In this document: piece by piece, positions 6,918-13,293 of the stretch | How positions within the stretch are numbered: the stretch's first letter is position 1 | Layout: each line of letters starts with the position of its first letter | Assembly (NCBI GenBank): GCA_036377075.1 | Contig: DASUZB010000316.1 | Location: forward strand, 1 to 13,293 | Reading direction: 5' to 3' | DNA length: 13,293 nt | Source of the DNA: DASUZB01 sp036377075 | GTDB lineage: Bacteria; Actinomycetota; CALGFH01 | Program-made: the position numbers and the translations under genes | The notes under the pieces: model-generated | The model's database searches: none | What the model was told of the DNA's origin: nothing | The model's input: only the letters and a program-made list of their open reading frames with translations

Positions 6918-7949
6918 ATGAGGGTCCAGGTGGTTCTGGTCGCCGCCGCGTCGCTGCTGTTGCTGGTGCTCGGCGGCAGCGCCGCGATCGACCGCGGAGA
7001 CCGGGGGGCTCCCCGCCGGGAGGCGCCCGACCTCGGGGTCTACCGAGGAGCCAGCAACCTTGCCGGGGTTGCCGGCTTCGAGCGCTGGCTCGGGCGCGGG
7101 GTCGGCGTGCGGCTGGACTTCCTCCCGGGCGGGAGCTGGAGCGAGATCGAGAACCCGGCCTGGCAGCTGCGGCGCTGGAGCCAGGCCGGCGGGACCCTGG
7201 TGCTCACCGTCCCCCTGCTACCGGCTCGGGGTGACCGCGGCGGCGGCGGCGCCTCGCTCCGGGCCTGCAGCACCGGCGCGTACGACGCGCACTGGTCCCG
7301 CCTCGCCCGCAACCTGGTCGAGCACCGGCTCGGCGGCAGCGTCCTGCGCCTCGGCCACGAGTTCAACGGCGGCTGGTACGCCTGGCGCGCGGCGGGTGCG
7401 GAAGGCGACTTCGCCGGCTGCTTCCGCCAGGTCGTGCGGACCATGCGCGCGGTACCGGGAAGCGGGTTCGAGTTCGTCTGGAACCCCGCCCTCGGCCGCC
7501 TGCGGGCAGACCCGCCCAGGGCCTACCCGGGCGACGCCTACGTGGACACGGTCGGGGTCGACGTCTACGACCAGTCCTGGGCGGCGGGCACCTACCCGAT
7601 CCCCGCGGACGCGAGCGCCGACGAGGTGCGGGAACGCCGCCAGCGCGCCTGGGCGGAGATGCTGCACGGCGAGCTCGGGCTCGAGTTCTGGAGCGGCTTC
7701 GCGCGCGCCCACGGCAAGCCCCTGGCGATCCCCGAGTGGGGCTTGACCCGCAGGAGCGACGGCCACGGCGGTGGCGACAACCCCTACTTCGTCGAGCAGG
7801 TGGACCGCTTCGTGCGGGACCCGGCCAACCGGGTCGCCTGGTTCATCTACTTCGAGTACGACGCGCGCGACGGCGAGCACCAGCTGACCGCCGGCCATTT
7901 CGACAGCGCCGCCAGCAGCTTCCGCACCCACTTCGGCGCCGTCCGATGA
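6918..7949 (+). CDS. Exported GH26-like glycoside hydrolase (beta-mannanase-type family)
   Basis: The product is 343 residues. An N-terminal hydrophobic stretch (about 3-19) followed by GGSAA fits a signal peptide cleaved near residue 23, or a membrane anchor. The rest is one (beta/alpha)8-type domain. RLGHEFNGGWYAW (144-156) matches the GH26 acid/base site with Glu148, and IPEWG (271-275) supplies the nucleophile Glu273; FEFVWNP (184-190) and VGVDVYD (212-218) fit the intervening strands. Both catalytic Glu are present, so activity is plausible. GH26 includes beta-mannanases and other endo-beta-glycanases; the true substrate here is unknown. No carbohydrate-binding module is seen. The ATG at 6918 has only a weak GGA upstream. 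It is the first gene of the plus operon and overlaps the GT-C gene (ATGA). By analogy with hydrolases such as BcsZ and PslG in other exopolysaccharide loci, it may trim, edit or release the locus polymer. That role is an inference. Confidence 0.85.
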   Translation: MRVQVVLVAAASLLLLVLGGSAAIDRGDRGAPRREAPDLGVYRGASNLAGVAGFERWLGRGVGVRLDFLPGGSWSEIENPAWQLRRWSQAGGTLVLTVPLLPARGDRGGGGASLRACSTGAYDAHWSRLARNLVEHRLGGSVLRLGHEFNGGWYAWRAAGAEGDFAGCFRQVVRTMRAVPGSGFEFVWNPALGRLRADPPRAYPGDAYVDTVGVDVYDQSWAAGTYPIPADASADEVRERRQRAWAEMLHGELGLEFWSGFARAHGKPLAIPEWGLTRRSDGHGGGDNPYFVEQVDRFVRDPANRVAWFIYFEYDARDGEHQLTAGHFDSAASSFRTHFGAVR

Positions 7950-9469
7950 CGGTCGCCGGCCTCTTGGACCAGGTGCCTTGGGTGCGGCTGCGCCCGCGGG
8001 CCATCCCCGGGCGGGCCGCGCTCGTGCTCCTCCCAGGGCTCGCCTGCGCCGTGGTCGGCTCCGTGCTGCTCGGGCGCAAGAGCCTGTGGCTCGACGAGTC
8101 GGTGAGCGCGACCTTGGCGCAGCTCGGCTGGCGCGACCTCGCCCGCGTGCTGGTCGGGCGCGAGACCAACATGGCGCTGTACCACCTGGCGCTCAAGGGC
8201 TGGACCGGAGCCTTCGGCGTCGGCGAGGTGGCGGTCCGGAGCTTCTCGGTCCTGTGCGCCGCCGTGGCGGCCTGCGCGGTCACCGCGCTCGCCGGGCGCC
8301 TGCTCGGGCGCGCGGTGGGCCTGCTCAGCGGCCTGTTGTTCGGGCTCGACCCGGTCGTGCTGGCGTTCGCGCAGACCGCCCGCGGCTACGCGCTCTGCCT
8401 GCTGCTGGTCGTCGTCGCCGAGCTGCTGCTGGTCGACGCGCTGCGGCGCCACTCCCGCCGGGCCTGGATCGGCTACGCCGCCGTCACCGCGTGCGCCGTC
8501 GCCACCAACGCCCTGGCCGTCCTCCTGCCGGTCGCCAACCTCCTCGCCCTGGTGGCCCTGCCCGGCTCGCTGGTCAGGCGGCGCGACCTGGCCGGGAGCG
8601 CGGTCCCGCCGTTGCTGCTCGTAGCCCCGCTGCTGCTCCGCGTCCACCAGGTGAACGCGGGCGGCGTGGACTGGATCGCCGGCGCCGCTGGCGGCCGGCT
8701 CGTCCAGCGCATCGACCGGCTGGTCCCGGCGCCGGTGTCGCTGTCGCTGCTGGCCGTCGCGGTCGCCACGGTGCTCGCCGTGGTCGTCCGGCGCCGCCGC
8801 CCCACGACCCTGTGGTCGCCGTGGTCCGCCCGCGTCCTGCTGCTGAGCTGGCTGGTCACGCCGCCGGTCGGGGTGCTCGCCCTGTCGCTGGCCTACCGGC
8901 CCCTGCTGGTCCCGCGCTACCTGGTCTTCTGCCTCCCGCCCCTGGTCGTCCTGGTGGCGGCGGCGCTGCTCCGCCCCCGCCACCACGCGGCTGTTGCCGC
9001 CGGGGTGACCCTCGCCCTGCTGCTCAGCCTCGCGCTCGACGTCGGCTGGTACCGCGCCGGCCCCAGGGAGGACTGGCGGGCGGCGGTCGCGGAGGTCACC
9101 GCCCGGGCGGGCGCCTCCGACGGGATCCTGTTCTACCCCGCGGACAGCAGGGTGCCGTTCGACTACTACCGGGCGCGGACGCCCGGCGCCGCCGTGCTGG
9201 AGCCGGTGGACCCGGAGCGCGCCGGCGGGGTCCGCGGTGAGCTGGCGGCCCTCGGCCCCATCCCGATCGGCCGCTCCTCGGTCGCCGCCGCGGCGCGGCG
9301 GTCGTCCCGCCTCTGGCTGGTGGTCCGGCGGGACCGGGCGGGCCCGTCAGCCGGTGAACAGGAGGTCCGTTCGGGCCTCACGGACGCCGGCCTGGCCGCG
9401 CTCGGCGGGCGCTGCCTGCGGCAGGTCTGCGTCGCGCAGTACCGGCGTCCCGGAGGGCCCGGGCCGTGA
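7946..9469 (+). CDS. GT-C-fold membrane glycosyltransferase (GT39/ArnT-like)
   Basis: The product is 507 residues and starts at the ATG overlapping the upstream stop (ATGA). After a first helix (about 24-43) comes KSLWLDESVSATLA (45-58), the first extracytoplasmic loop motif of PMT/ArnT-like transferases, with the catalytic Asp50-Glu51 pair. AQTARGYALCLLL (142-154) matches the 'q.aRpY.l' motif that follows in this superfamily. About 9-11 hydrophobic helices run to residue 366, then a soluble C-terminal domain of about 140 residues starts with REDWRAAV (374-381), commonly seen in this group. GT-C enzymes take sugars from polyprenyl-phosphate donors and act on the outer face of the membrane. 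In this locus it could decorate the flipped repeat unit or polymer, or a protein. No polyprenyl-phosphate-sugar synthase is visible in the window. Acceptor and sugar are unknown. Confidence 0.82.
   Translation: MTVAGLLDQVPWVRLRPRAIPGRAALVLLPGLACAVVGSVLLGRKSLWLDESVSATLAQLGWRDLARVLVGRETNMALYHLALKGWTGAFGVGEVAVRSFSVLCAAVAACAVTALAGRLLGRAVGLLSGLLFGLDPVVLAFAQTARGYALCLLLVVVAELLLVDALRRHSRRAWIGYAAVTACAVATNALAVLLPVANLLALVALPGSLVRRRDLAGSAVPPLLLVAPLLLRVHQVNAGGVDWIAGAAGGRLVQRIDRLVPAPVSLSLLAVAVATVLAVVVRRRRPTTLWSPWSARVLLLSWLVTPPVGVLALSLAYRPLLVPRYLVFCLPPLVVLVAAALLRPRHHAAVAAGVTLALLLSLALDVGWYRAGPREDWRAAVAEVTARAGASDGILFYPADSRVPFDYYRARTPGAAVLEPVDPERAGGVRGELAALGPIPIGRSSVAAAARRSSRLWLVVRRDRAGPSAGEQEVRSGLTDAGLAALGGRCLRQVCVAQYRRPGGPGP
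9452..9457 (+). promoter_or_regulatory. Shine-Dalgarno site that decides the GT4 start
   Basis: GGAGGG lies 8 bases before the GTG at 9466, inside the end of the GT-C gene. This spacing supports GTG 9466, which overlaps the upstream stop (GTGA), over the alternative GTG 9475 and ATG 9478 in the same frame. A second purine-rich GAGGAG (9468-9473) sits close to those alternatives, so the exact start is not fully settled. Confidence 0.6.
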
Positions 9470-10611
9470 GGAGCGTGATGGTGACCAAGTTCCTTCCCCT
9501 GCCCGCCAACTCGGGGGGGAAGCAGCGGTCGCTCGCCATCCTGCGACGGCTGGCGGCGCGGGGTGAGGTCACCCTGTGCGCGTTCGACGACGGCACCGCC
9601 GACCGCGAGGGCCTGCGGGCGCTCGGCGTCCAGGTGCGGTCGGTCCCGTGGGCCCCGGCCCGCACGCGCCAGCTCGGGGGGGTCGTCCGCACCGGGACGC
9701 TCAGCGCCGGGCGGTTCTGGGAGCGCCGGCTGGCCGGGCAGGTACGGGCCGCCATGGCCGACGGCGAGGCGCGGCTGCTCCAGGTGGAGTACGCGCAGCT
9801 CGCGCCGTACCTGTCGCTCGGCCGCGCCCACCTGCGGGTGCTCGACCTGCACAACGTCGAGTCGTCCCTGGCCGCCAGCTACGCCCGTGGCGCGGACCCG
9901 GTGCGCGCGACGGTGGCCCGGGTGGAGTCGGCGGCGTTGCGGCGGCTGGAGCGCTGGGCCCTCGGCGTCGCCGACGTCGTCTCGGTCGTCAGCGAGCGCG
10001 ACCGCGACCGCCTGCCCCGCTCGCCGCGGCGGCTGCTCGTCTGCCCCAACGGCTGGGAGCCGGGGGCGCCGCTGCCGCCGGCGTCCGGCCCGGTCGCGGC
10101 GTTCGTCGCGCTGATGGGCTGGCGACCCAACCAGGACGCCGCGCTCTGGCTCGTCGAGCGGGTCTGGCCGGGGGTGCTGCGGCGCGTCCCGGACGCGCGG
10201 CTGCTGCTGGTCGGGCGCGATCCCGGGCCCGCCCTGCGCCGGCTCGCCGGTCCGGCGGTCGAGGTGACCGGGTCGGTGGAACAGGTGCGGCCCCACCTCG
10301 CCCGCGCCCGGGTCGCGCTGGCGCCGCTGCGCTCCGGCGGGGGGACCCGCCTGAAGATCCTCGAAGCGCTGGACGCGGGCCGGCCGGTGGTCGCCACCAC
10401 CGTCGGCGCCGAAGGGCTCGAGTGCCTGGTCGGCAACGGGCTGACGATCGTCGACGACCCCGACGGCATGGCCGAGCGGATCGCGGCCCTGCTGCGCGAC
10501 CCGGCGCGCGCCACCGAGCTGGGCCGGCGGGGGAGCGCCGCGGTCGCGGCGCGCTACTCCTGGGACCGGACCCTGTCGCCGCTGCTCGACCAGCTGGCCG
10601 GCACGCCATGA
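9466..10611 (+). CDS. Family 4 (GT-B fold) glycosyltransferase
   Basis: The product is 381 residues, normal for GT4. The N-terminal domain opens with VTKFLPLPANSGGKQRS (6-22), the glycine-rich acceptor-side loop of the family, and contains VLDLHNVESS (125-134). The C-terminal donor domain has FVALMGWRPNQDAALWL (213-229), DARLLLVGRDPG (243-254) and GGGTRLKILEALDAGRPVVA (291-310) followed by TTVGAEGLE, with Glu300 as the conserved acid. The GTRLKILEA-xxx-G-x-PVV-x-T-x-x-GAEGL pattern is typical of GT4 enzymes in exopolysaccharide loci. No signal peptide is present, so it acts in the cytoplasm on the lipid-linked intermediate. The start overlaps the GT-C stop and its own stop overlaps the next start (ATGA), so translation is coupled both ways. 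Sugar specificity is unknown. Confidence 0.9.
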   Translation: MRSVMVTKFLPLPANSGGKQRSLAILRRLAARGEVTLCAFDDGTADREGLRALGVQVRSVPWAPARTRQLGGVVRTGTLSAGRFWERRLAGQVRAAMADGEARLLQVEYAQLAPYLSLGRAHLRVLDLHNVESSLAASYARGADPVRATVARVESAALRRLERWALGVADVVSVVSERDRDRLPRSPRRLLVCPNGWEPGAPLPPASGPVAAFVALMGWRPNQDAALWLVERVWPGVLRRVPDARLLLVGRDPGPALRRLAGPAVEVTGSVEQVRPHLARARVALAPLRSGGGTRLKILEALDAGRPVVATTVGAEGLECLVGNGLTIVDDPDGMAERIAALLRDPARATELGRRGSAAVAARYSWDRTLSPLLDQLAGTP

Positions 10612-12002
10612 CGGCGCTCGAGCTGAGCTGCGCCGCCGCGGCGCTCCTGCTGCTGGTGAACCTCTTCGTGCGGTTCGAGCGCAGCGGGCGGGGCGACCGC
10701 ACCCTGCAGGCGGTGCTGGCGGTGATCGTGGTCGACGCGGCGCTCAACCCGCTCAGCTTCGCCACCCCGACCGGCCTGTTCAAGCTGCAGGTCGGCCCGT
10801 ACAGCGTGTTCCTCCCGGAGATCGTCATCAGCCTGGCGCTCGCCGCGCGCCTCACCACCCGCCGGCCCGCCACCCGGTGGTCGGCCGACATGCTCTGGTG
10901 GGCGGCCTTCTTCCTGTGGATGCTCGCCGCGGCCGCGCTCGGCATCCTCGCCGGGCACCCGCCGAACCTGGTCCTGTTCGAGAGCAAGGCGCTCATCTAC
11001 GTCGGTGGCTCCTTCGCGCTGGCGGCCGGCGGGGAGCTCCGCGCCGAGGGGCTCTGGCGCCTGATCCGGTGGGCCGCGCCGGTCGCCGGCCTGCTGGTCG
11101 TGCTCGACGAGGCGGGCGTGCGGGTGACCGCGGACCTGCCGCTGCTGCCGCTGCGGGGCTTCGGCGCGATGGGCGCGGACGCGGCCACCATCTTCGGCGC
11201 CCTCGGCCTGGTCGGGCTGCTCCTGGTCGCCCCGGCGCGGCGGCGTCCCCTCGACGCCGCCGCCGCCCTGGTGCTGACCGCCGCCCCGCTGGTCGCGCAG
11301 CAGCGTGCGGCCCTGATCGGCGGGGCCATCAGCGTGGCGGTCGCGAGCGGCCTGCTGGTGCTGCGGCGCCAGCGGCGGCTGCCGAGGGCGCGCCAGGCGG
11401 CCCTGCCGCTGGTGGCGACCGGCCTGGTCGCGGTGCTGCTGCTGCCCGTCTCGTTCCGGCTGGCGCGCGAGCCGGCGACGGCGGTGCCCCTGGTCGGCCA
11501 GATCCGGCAGAGCTTCGTCAGGCCCGCCAAGCAGCAGTCGCTGCAGTCCCGCCGCAACCAGTGGGCGGTGGCGCCAACGGTGGTCGCCGCGCACCCGTGG
11601 GTCGGGTCGGGCCTGGGCACCACCTACTGGCACTACGAGCTCGCCGAGAACCGGCTGATCGAGACGGACGTCACCCACAACCTGGCCCTCGACCTGCTGT
11701 TGCGCGTGGGGGTGATCGGCCTGTCCCTGTTCCTGCTCGCGCTTGGGTGGTCGCTGCGCAACGGGCTGGTGGTCGTCCGGCACGACCCCGACGACGTGGT
11801 CGCCGCCCTCTGCGCCGGCCTGCTCGCGGTCGTCGCCGGGTTGCTGGCCAAGGGGATGGTCGAGTCGATCCTCGAGAAGTACCGCATCGCGGTGCTGCTC
11901 GGCCTTGCGCTCGGCGCGCTGCGCGGCGCGGCCGCGCCAGCCGCGGAGGAATCCCTGCCGGTGCCGGCGATGGGGGGAGGGGAGCGCGCTGGAGCTTCGT
12001 GA
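10608..12002 (+). CDS. O-antigen ligase/Wzy-type polymerase family membrane protein
   Basis: The product is 464 residues, starting at the ATG that overlaps the upstream stop. It has about 10-12 predicted membrane helices and the long extracytoplasmic loop of the WaaL/Wzy superfamily between helices near residues 265-281 and 364-380. Within and around this loop are APLVAQQRAALIG (226-238), SRRNQWAVA (314-322), HPWVGSGLGTTY (329-340) and THNLALDLLLRVGVIGLSLF (356-375). The HPWxGxGxG plus THN..L-x-x-L-x-x-x-G-x-x-G pattern is the hallmark of the family, with Arg315 and His357 as candidate functional residues. If the cell has no LPS, as expected for an actinobacterium, polymerisation of flipped repeat units (Wzy role) is more likely than ligation to lipid A. 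It lies directly before the Wzz-like gene, a usual pairing. Confidence 0.85.
   Translation: MTALELSCAAAALLLLVNLFVRFERSGRGDRTLQAVLAVIVVDAALNPLSFATPTGLFKLQVGPYSVFLPEIVISLALAARLTTRRPATRWSADMLWWAAFFLWMLAAAALGILAGHPPNLVLFESKALIYVGGSFALAAGGELRAEGLWRLIRWAAPVAGLLVVLDEAGVRVTADLPLLPLRGFGAMGADAATIFGALGLVGLLLVAPARRRPLDAAAALVLTAAPLVAQQRAALIGGAISVAVASGLLVLRRQRRLPRARQAALPLVATGLVAVLLLPVSFRLAREPATAVPLVGQIRQSFVRPAKQQSLQSRRNQWAVAPTVVAAHPWVGSGLGTTYWHYELAENRLIETDVTHNLALDLLLRVGVIGLSLFLLALGWSLRNGLVVVRHDPDDVVAALCAGLLAVVAGLLAKGMVESILEKYRIAVLLGLALGALRGAAAPAAEESLPVPAMGGGERAGAS
11972..11984 (+). promoter_or_regulatory. Strong purine-rich ribosome binding site before a CTG start
   Basis: The run GGGGGGAGGGGAG lies within the last codons of the polymerase gene. 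Its GGAGG core (11976-11980) ends 8 bases before CTG 11989, a good Shine-Dalgarno distance. No ATG, GTG or TTG in the frame of the next gene occurs near this site until GTG 12016, so it supports initiation at CTG. Confidence 0.55.
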
Positions 12003-13293
12003 GGTCCTCGCGGCCGTGCGGCGTTTCTGGGCGGTGGCGCTGGTCGCGGTCGGCGCCTGCCTGGCGGCGGCCGCGACGCTCGCCCTGTTCTCCCCGAAGC
12101 ACTACGAGGCGACCGCGACGGTGGCCGTCAAGCCGCGCTCGGCCAGCGGCGTCGAGCTGGTGGAGTTCATGATCCCGGCGCTCGAGGCCAGGGTCGAGAG
12201 CCGCGGCCTGCACCAGGCCCTCGCGGCCACGGTGGGGCGCGGTAGCGACTTCGGCGTGGCCGCGGTCGTCAGCCCGGGGAGCGGCGTGGTGCGGATCGTC
12301 GTCCGCGGCACCGACCAGGAGGCGGTCGCGCCGATCGCCAACGACGTCGCCGTGCGCCTGCAGCAGCCGTCGCCGGACGCCGGCGTCCTGGTGGTCACGC
12401 CGCTGGACGCGGCCGCCCGCCCCGCCGTGCCGGTGGCGCCCGCCACCGCCCCGCTGCTGCTGAGCGGGCTGGTCCTCGGCCTGATCGCGGCCGTGTTCGC
12501 GGCGCTGGCGGCGCAGTCGGTCAGCCGGCGCAACCAGCTCGGCGCGCAGCTGCGGGACCGGCTCGGCGTGCCGCTGCTCGGGACGGTCCCGCAGTGGCGC
12601 CGCCCGCGCCGGTTCTCGGCGTGGTCGCCCGCCCGGCAGCTGCTCTACGGGCCCCACCGCGAGGCCGTCGAGGCCTGCCAGGAGGTGCGGGCGAACCTCC
12701 AGATCGCCCTGCTGAGCAAGCACGTCGGGGCGATCGCGGTGACCGGCGTCGGCGCGCGCGACGTGGCCGCGGTGATCGCCGCCATGCTGGGATGGTCCCT
12801 CGCCGCGGTGGGCCGCAAGGTCCTGCTGCTCGACGGCGACCTGCGCCGCCCCACCCTCACCAGGGCGCTCGGCGAGCTGACCGCGGACGGCCAGCTCCCC
12901 GGGGGGCACGCGCTGCTGCGGCTGGCGGACCCGCCGGGGCTGCCGCTGCGGGTGCTGGCGGCGGACTCGGTGCAGGAGCTGGGCCGCAGCGCGGCCCAGG
13001 GCGCGGTGCCCGATCCCGGCCGCCAGCACCCCGCCGAGGCGCTCACCCGCGGGTTGCCGCAGCTGCTGCAGGCGCTGCACGAACCCGACCGGCTCACGAT
13101 CGTCAGCACCCCACCGGTCGACGTCGTCGACAGCAAGCTGGTCGCGTCGATGACCGGGGCGATGGTGGTGGTGGCGGACCTCGGCAGCCGGCCCGCCCTG
13201 CCGGCGCTGCAGCGGCTGGTCGCCGAGTGCCGCGACGCCGGCGCCGACGTGCTCGGCGTGGTGCTGGTCGCCCCGGCGCGGCGCTGGCTCGGC
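11989..13293 (+). CDS. Wzz-like chain-length protein fused to a degenerate BY-kinase-like domain (3' end outside window)
   Basis: The open frame runs to the window edge (435 codons). Numbering is from the proposed CTG start, which gives the Wzz-like N-terminus MELREVLAAVRRFW if CTG is read as Met; GTG 12016 is the alternative. Wzz part: membrane helix about 15-33, a short external region of about 110 residues, the Pro-rich lead ARPAVPVAPATAP (144-156), and a second helix about 157-177. Kinase-like part: the usual EX2RX2R motif is EACQEVR (228-234), with the middle Arg now Gln. The Walker A position reads VTGVGARDVAAV (251-262), lacking the P-loop glycines and Lys-Ser/Thr. Walker A' is intact as VLLLDGDLRRP (278-288). 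Walker B reads TIVSTPP (370-376), with Ser373 where Asp is expected. ATP binding and tyrosine autophosphorylation therefore look lost, while the fold is kept. Any C-terminal Tyr cluster would lie past the edge. It probably acts with the Wzy-like protein in chain-length control at the inner membrane. Confidence 0.85.
   Translation, partial: MELREVLAAVRRFWAVALVAVGACLAAAATLALFSPKHYEATATVAVKPRSASGVELVEFMIPALEARVESRGLHQALAATVGRGSDFGVAAVVSPGSGVVRIVVRGTDQEAVAPIANDVAVRLQQPSPDAGVLVVTPLDAAARPAVPVAPATAPLLLSGLVLGLIAAVFAALAAQSVSRRNQLGAQLRDRLGVPLLGTVPQWRRPRRFSAWSPARQLLYGPHREAVEACQEVRANLQIALLSKHVGAIAVTGVGARDVAAVIAAMLGWSLAAVGRKVLLLDGDLRRPTLTRALGELTADGQLPGGHALLRLADPPGLPLRVLAADSVQELGRSAAQGAVPDPGRQHPAEALTRGLPQLLQALHEPDRLTIVSTPPVDVVDSKLVASMTGAMVVVADLGSRPALPALQRLVAECRDAGADVLGVVLVAPARRWLG

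Noticed and set aside
7847..8986. Long minus-strand open frame opposite the GT-C gene.
   Set aside because: Its translation is rich in Gln/Arg/Gly/Asp/His with no domain or hydrophobic pattern, while the plus strand has a clear membrane enzyme.
10608..12002. Calling the WaaL/Wzy-family protein an LPS O-antigen ligase.
   Set aside because: The sequence suggests an actinobacterium, which would lack LPS, and the gene sits with flippase and Wzz-like genes, so a polymerase role is more likely.
10877..12172. Plus-strand open frame overlapping the polymerase and the start of the Wzz-like gene.
   Set aside because: Out of phase with both genes, and it gives Arg/Gly/Ala-rich sequence without recognisable structure.
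12742..12780. A sequencing frameshift hiding a normal Walker A motif.
   Set aside because: The other two frames here contain no GK[ST], and the frame is continuous with good motifs on both sides at unchanged spacing.
11671..13080. Long minus-strand open frame opposite the Wzz-like gene.
   Set aside because: Low-complexity Arg/Gln/Gly-rich translation with no motifs. The plus-strand frame shows the Wzz and BY-kinase-like motifs.

Overview
The window is very GC-rich DNA (one counted 60-base stretch, 2221-2280, is 88% G+C). It has tight gene packing, frequent GTG starts and stop/start overlaps, which suggests a high-GC actinobacterium (Actinomycetota). The genus cannot be read from the sequence. 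There are no rRNA or tRNA genes, insertion sequences or CRISPR arrays that I can see.

Layout. (1) 1-955, plus strand: the C-terminal end of a probable APH-type phosphotransferase, overlapping a complete YdjC/ChbG-type carbohydrate deacetylase. This pair is less GC-rich than the rest and contains TTA codons. (2) 1015-6814, minus strand: a five-gene operon read from right to left: ExoA-like family 2 glycosyltransferase (GT2), Wzx-type flippase, GT2, GT4, and a membrane-bound GT2. Four of the genes start inside the stop codon of the gene before, or 4 bases after it. (3) 6815-6917: a short intergenic region with an AT-rich core, the only plausible promoter region between the two divergent operons. 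(4) 6918-13293, plus strand: a second tightly coupled operon: exported GH26-like glycoside hydrolase, GT-C-type membrane glycosyltransferase, GT4, O-antigen ligase/Wzy-type polymerase, and a Wzz-BY-kinase-like protein cut by the window end.

Together, (2) to (4) look like a Wzx/Wzy-dependent exopolysaccharide or capsule locus. Cytoplasmic GTs would build a lipid-linked repeat unit, the flippase would move it across the membrane, the Wzy-like protein would polymerise it, and the Wzz-like protein would set chain length or organise export. The GT-C enzyme could add a sugar on the outer face, and the GH26 enzyme could trim or release polymer. No priming phosphoglycosyltransferase and no nucleotide-sugar synthesis genes lie in the window. 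They may be outside it.

The most unusual observation is that the BY-kinase-like domain of the last gene has lost the Walker A glycines and Lys/Ser and the Walker B Asp, while the Walker A' motif and fold-defining flanks are kept. It therefore appears to be a pseudo-kinase fused to a Wzz domain. That gene also seems to start at a rare CTG codon. The polymer's structure and the organism remain unknown.
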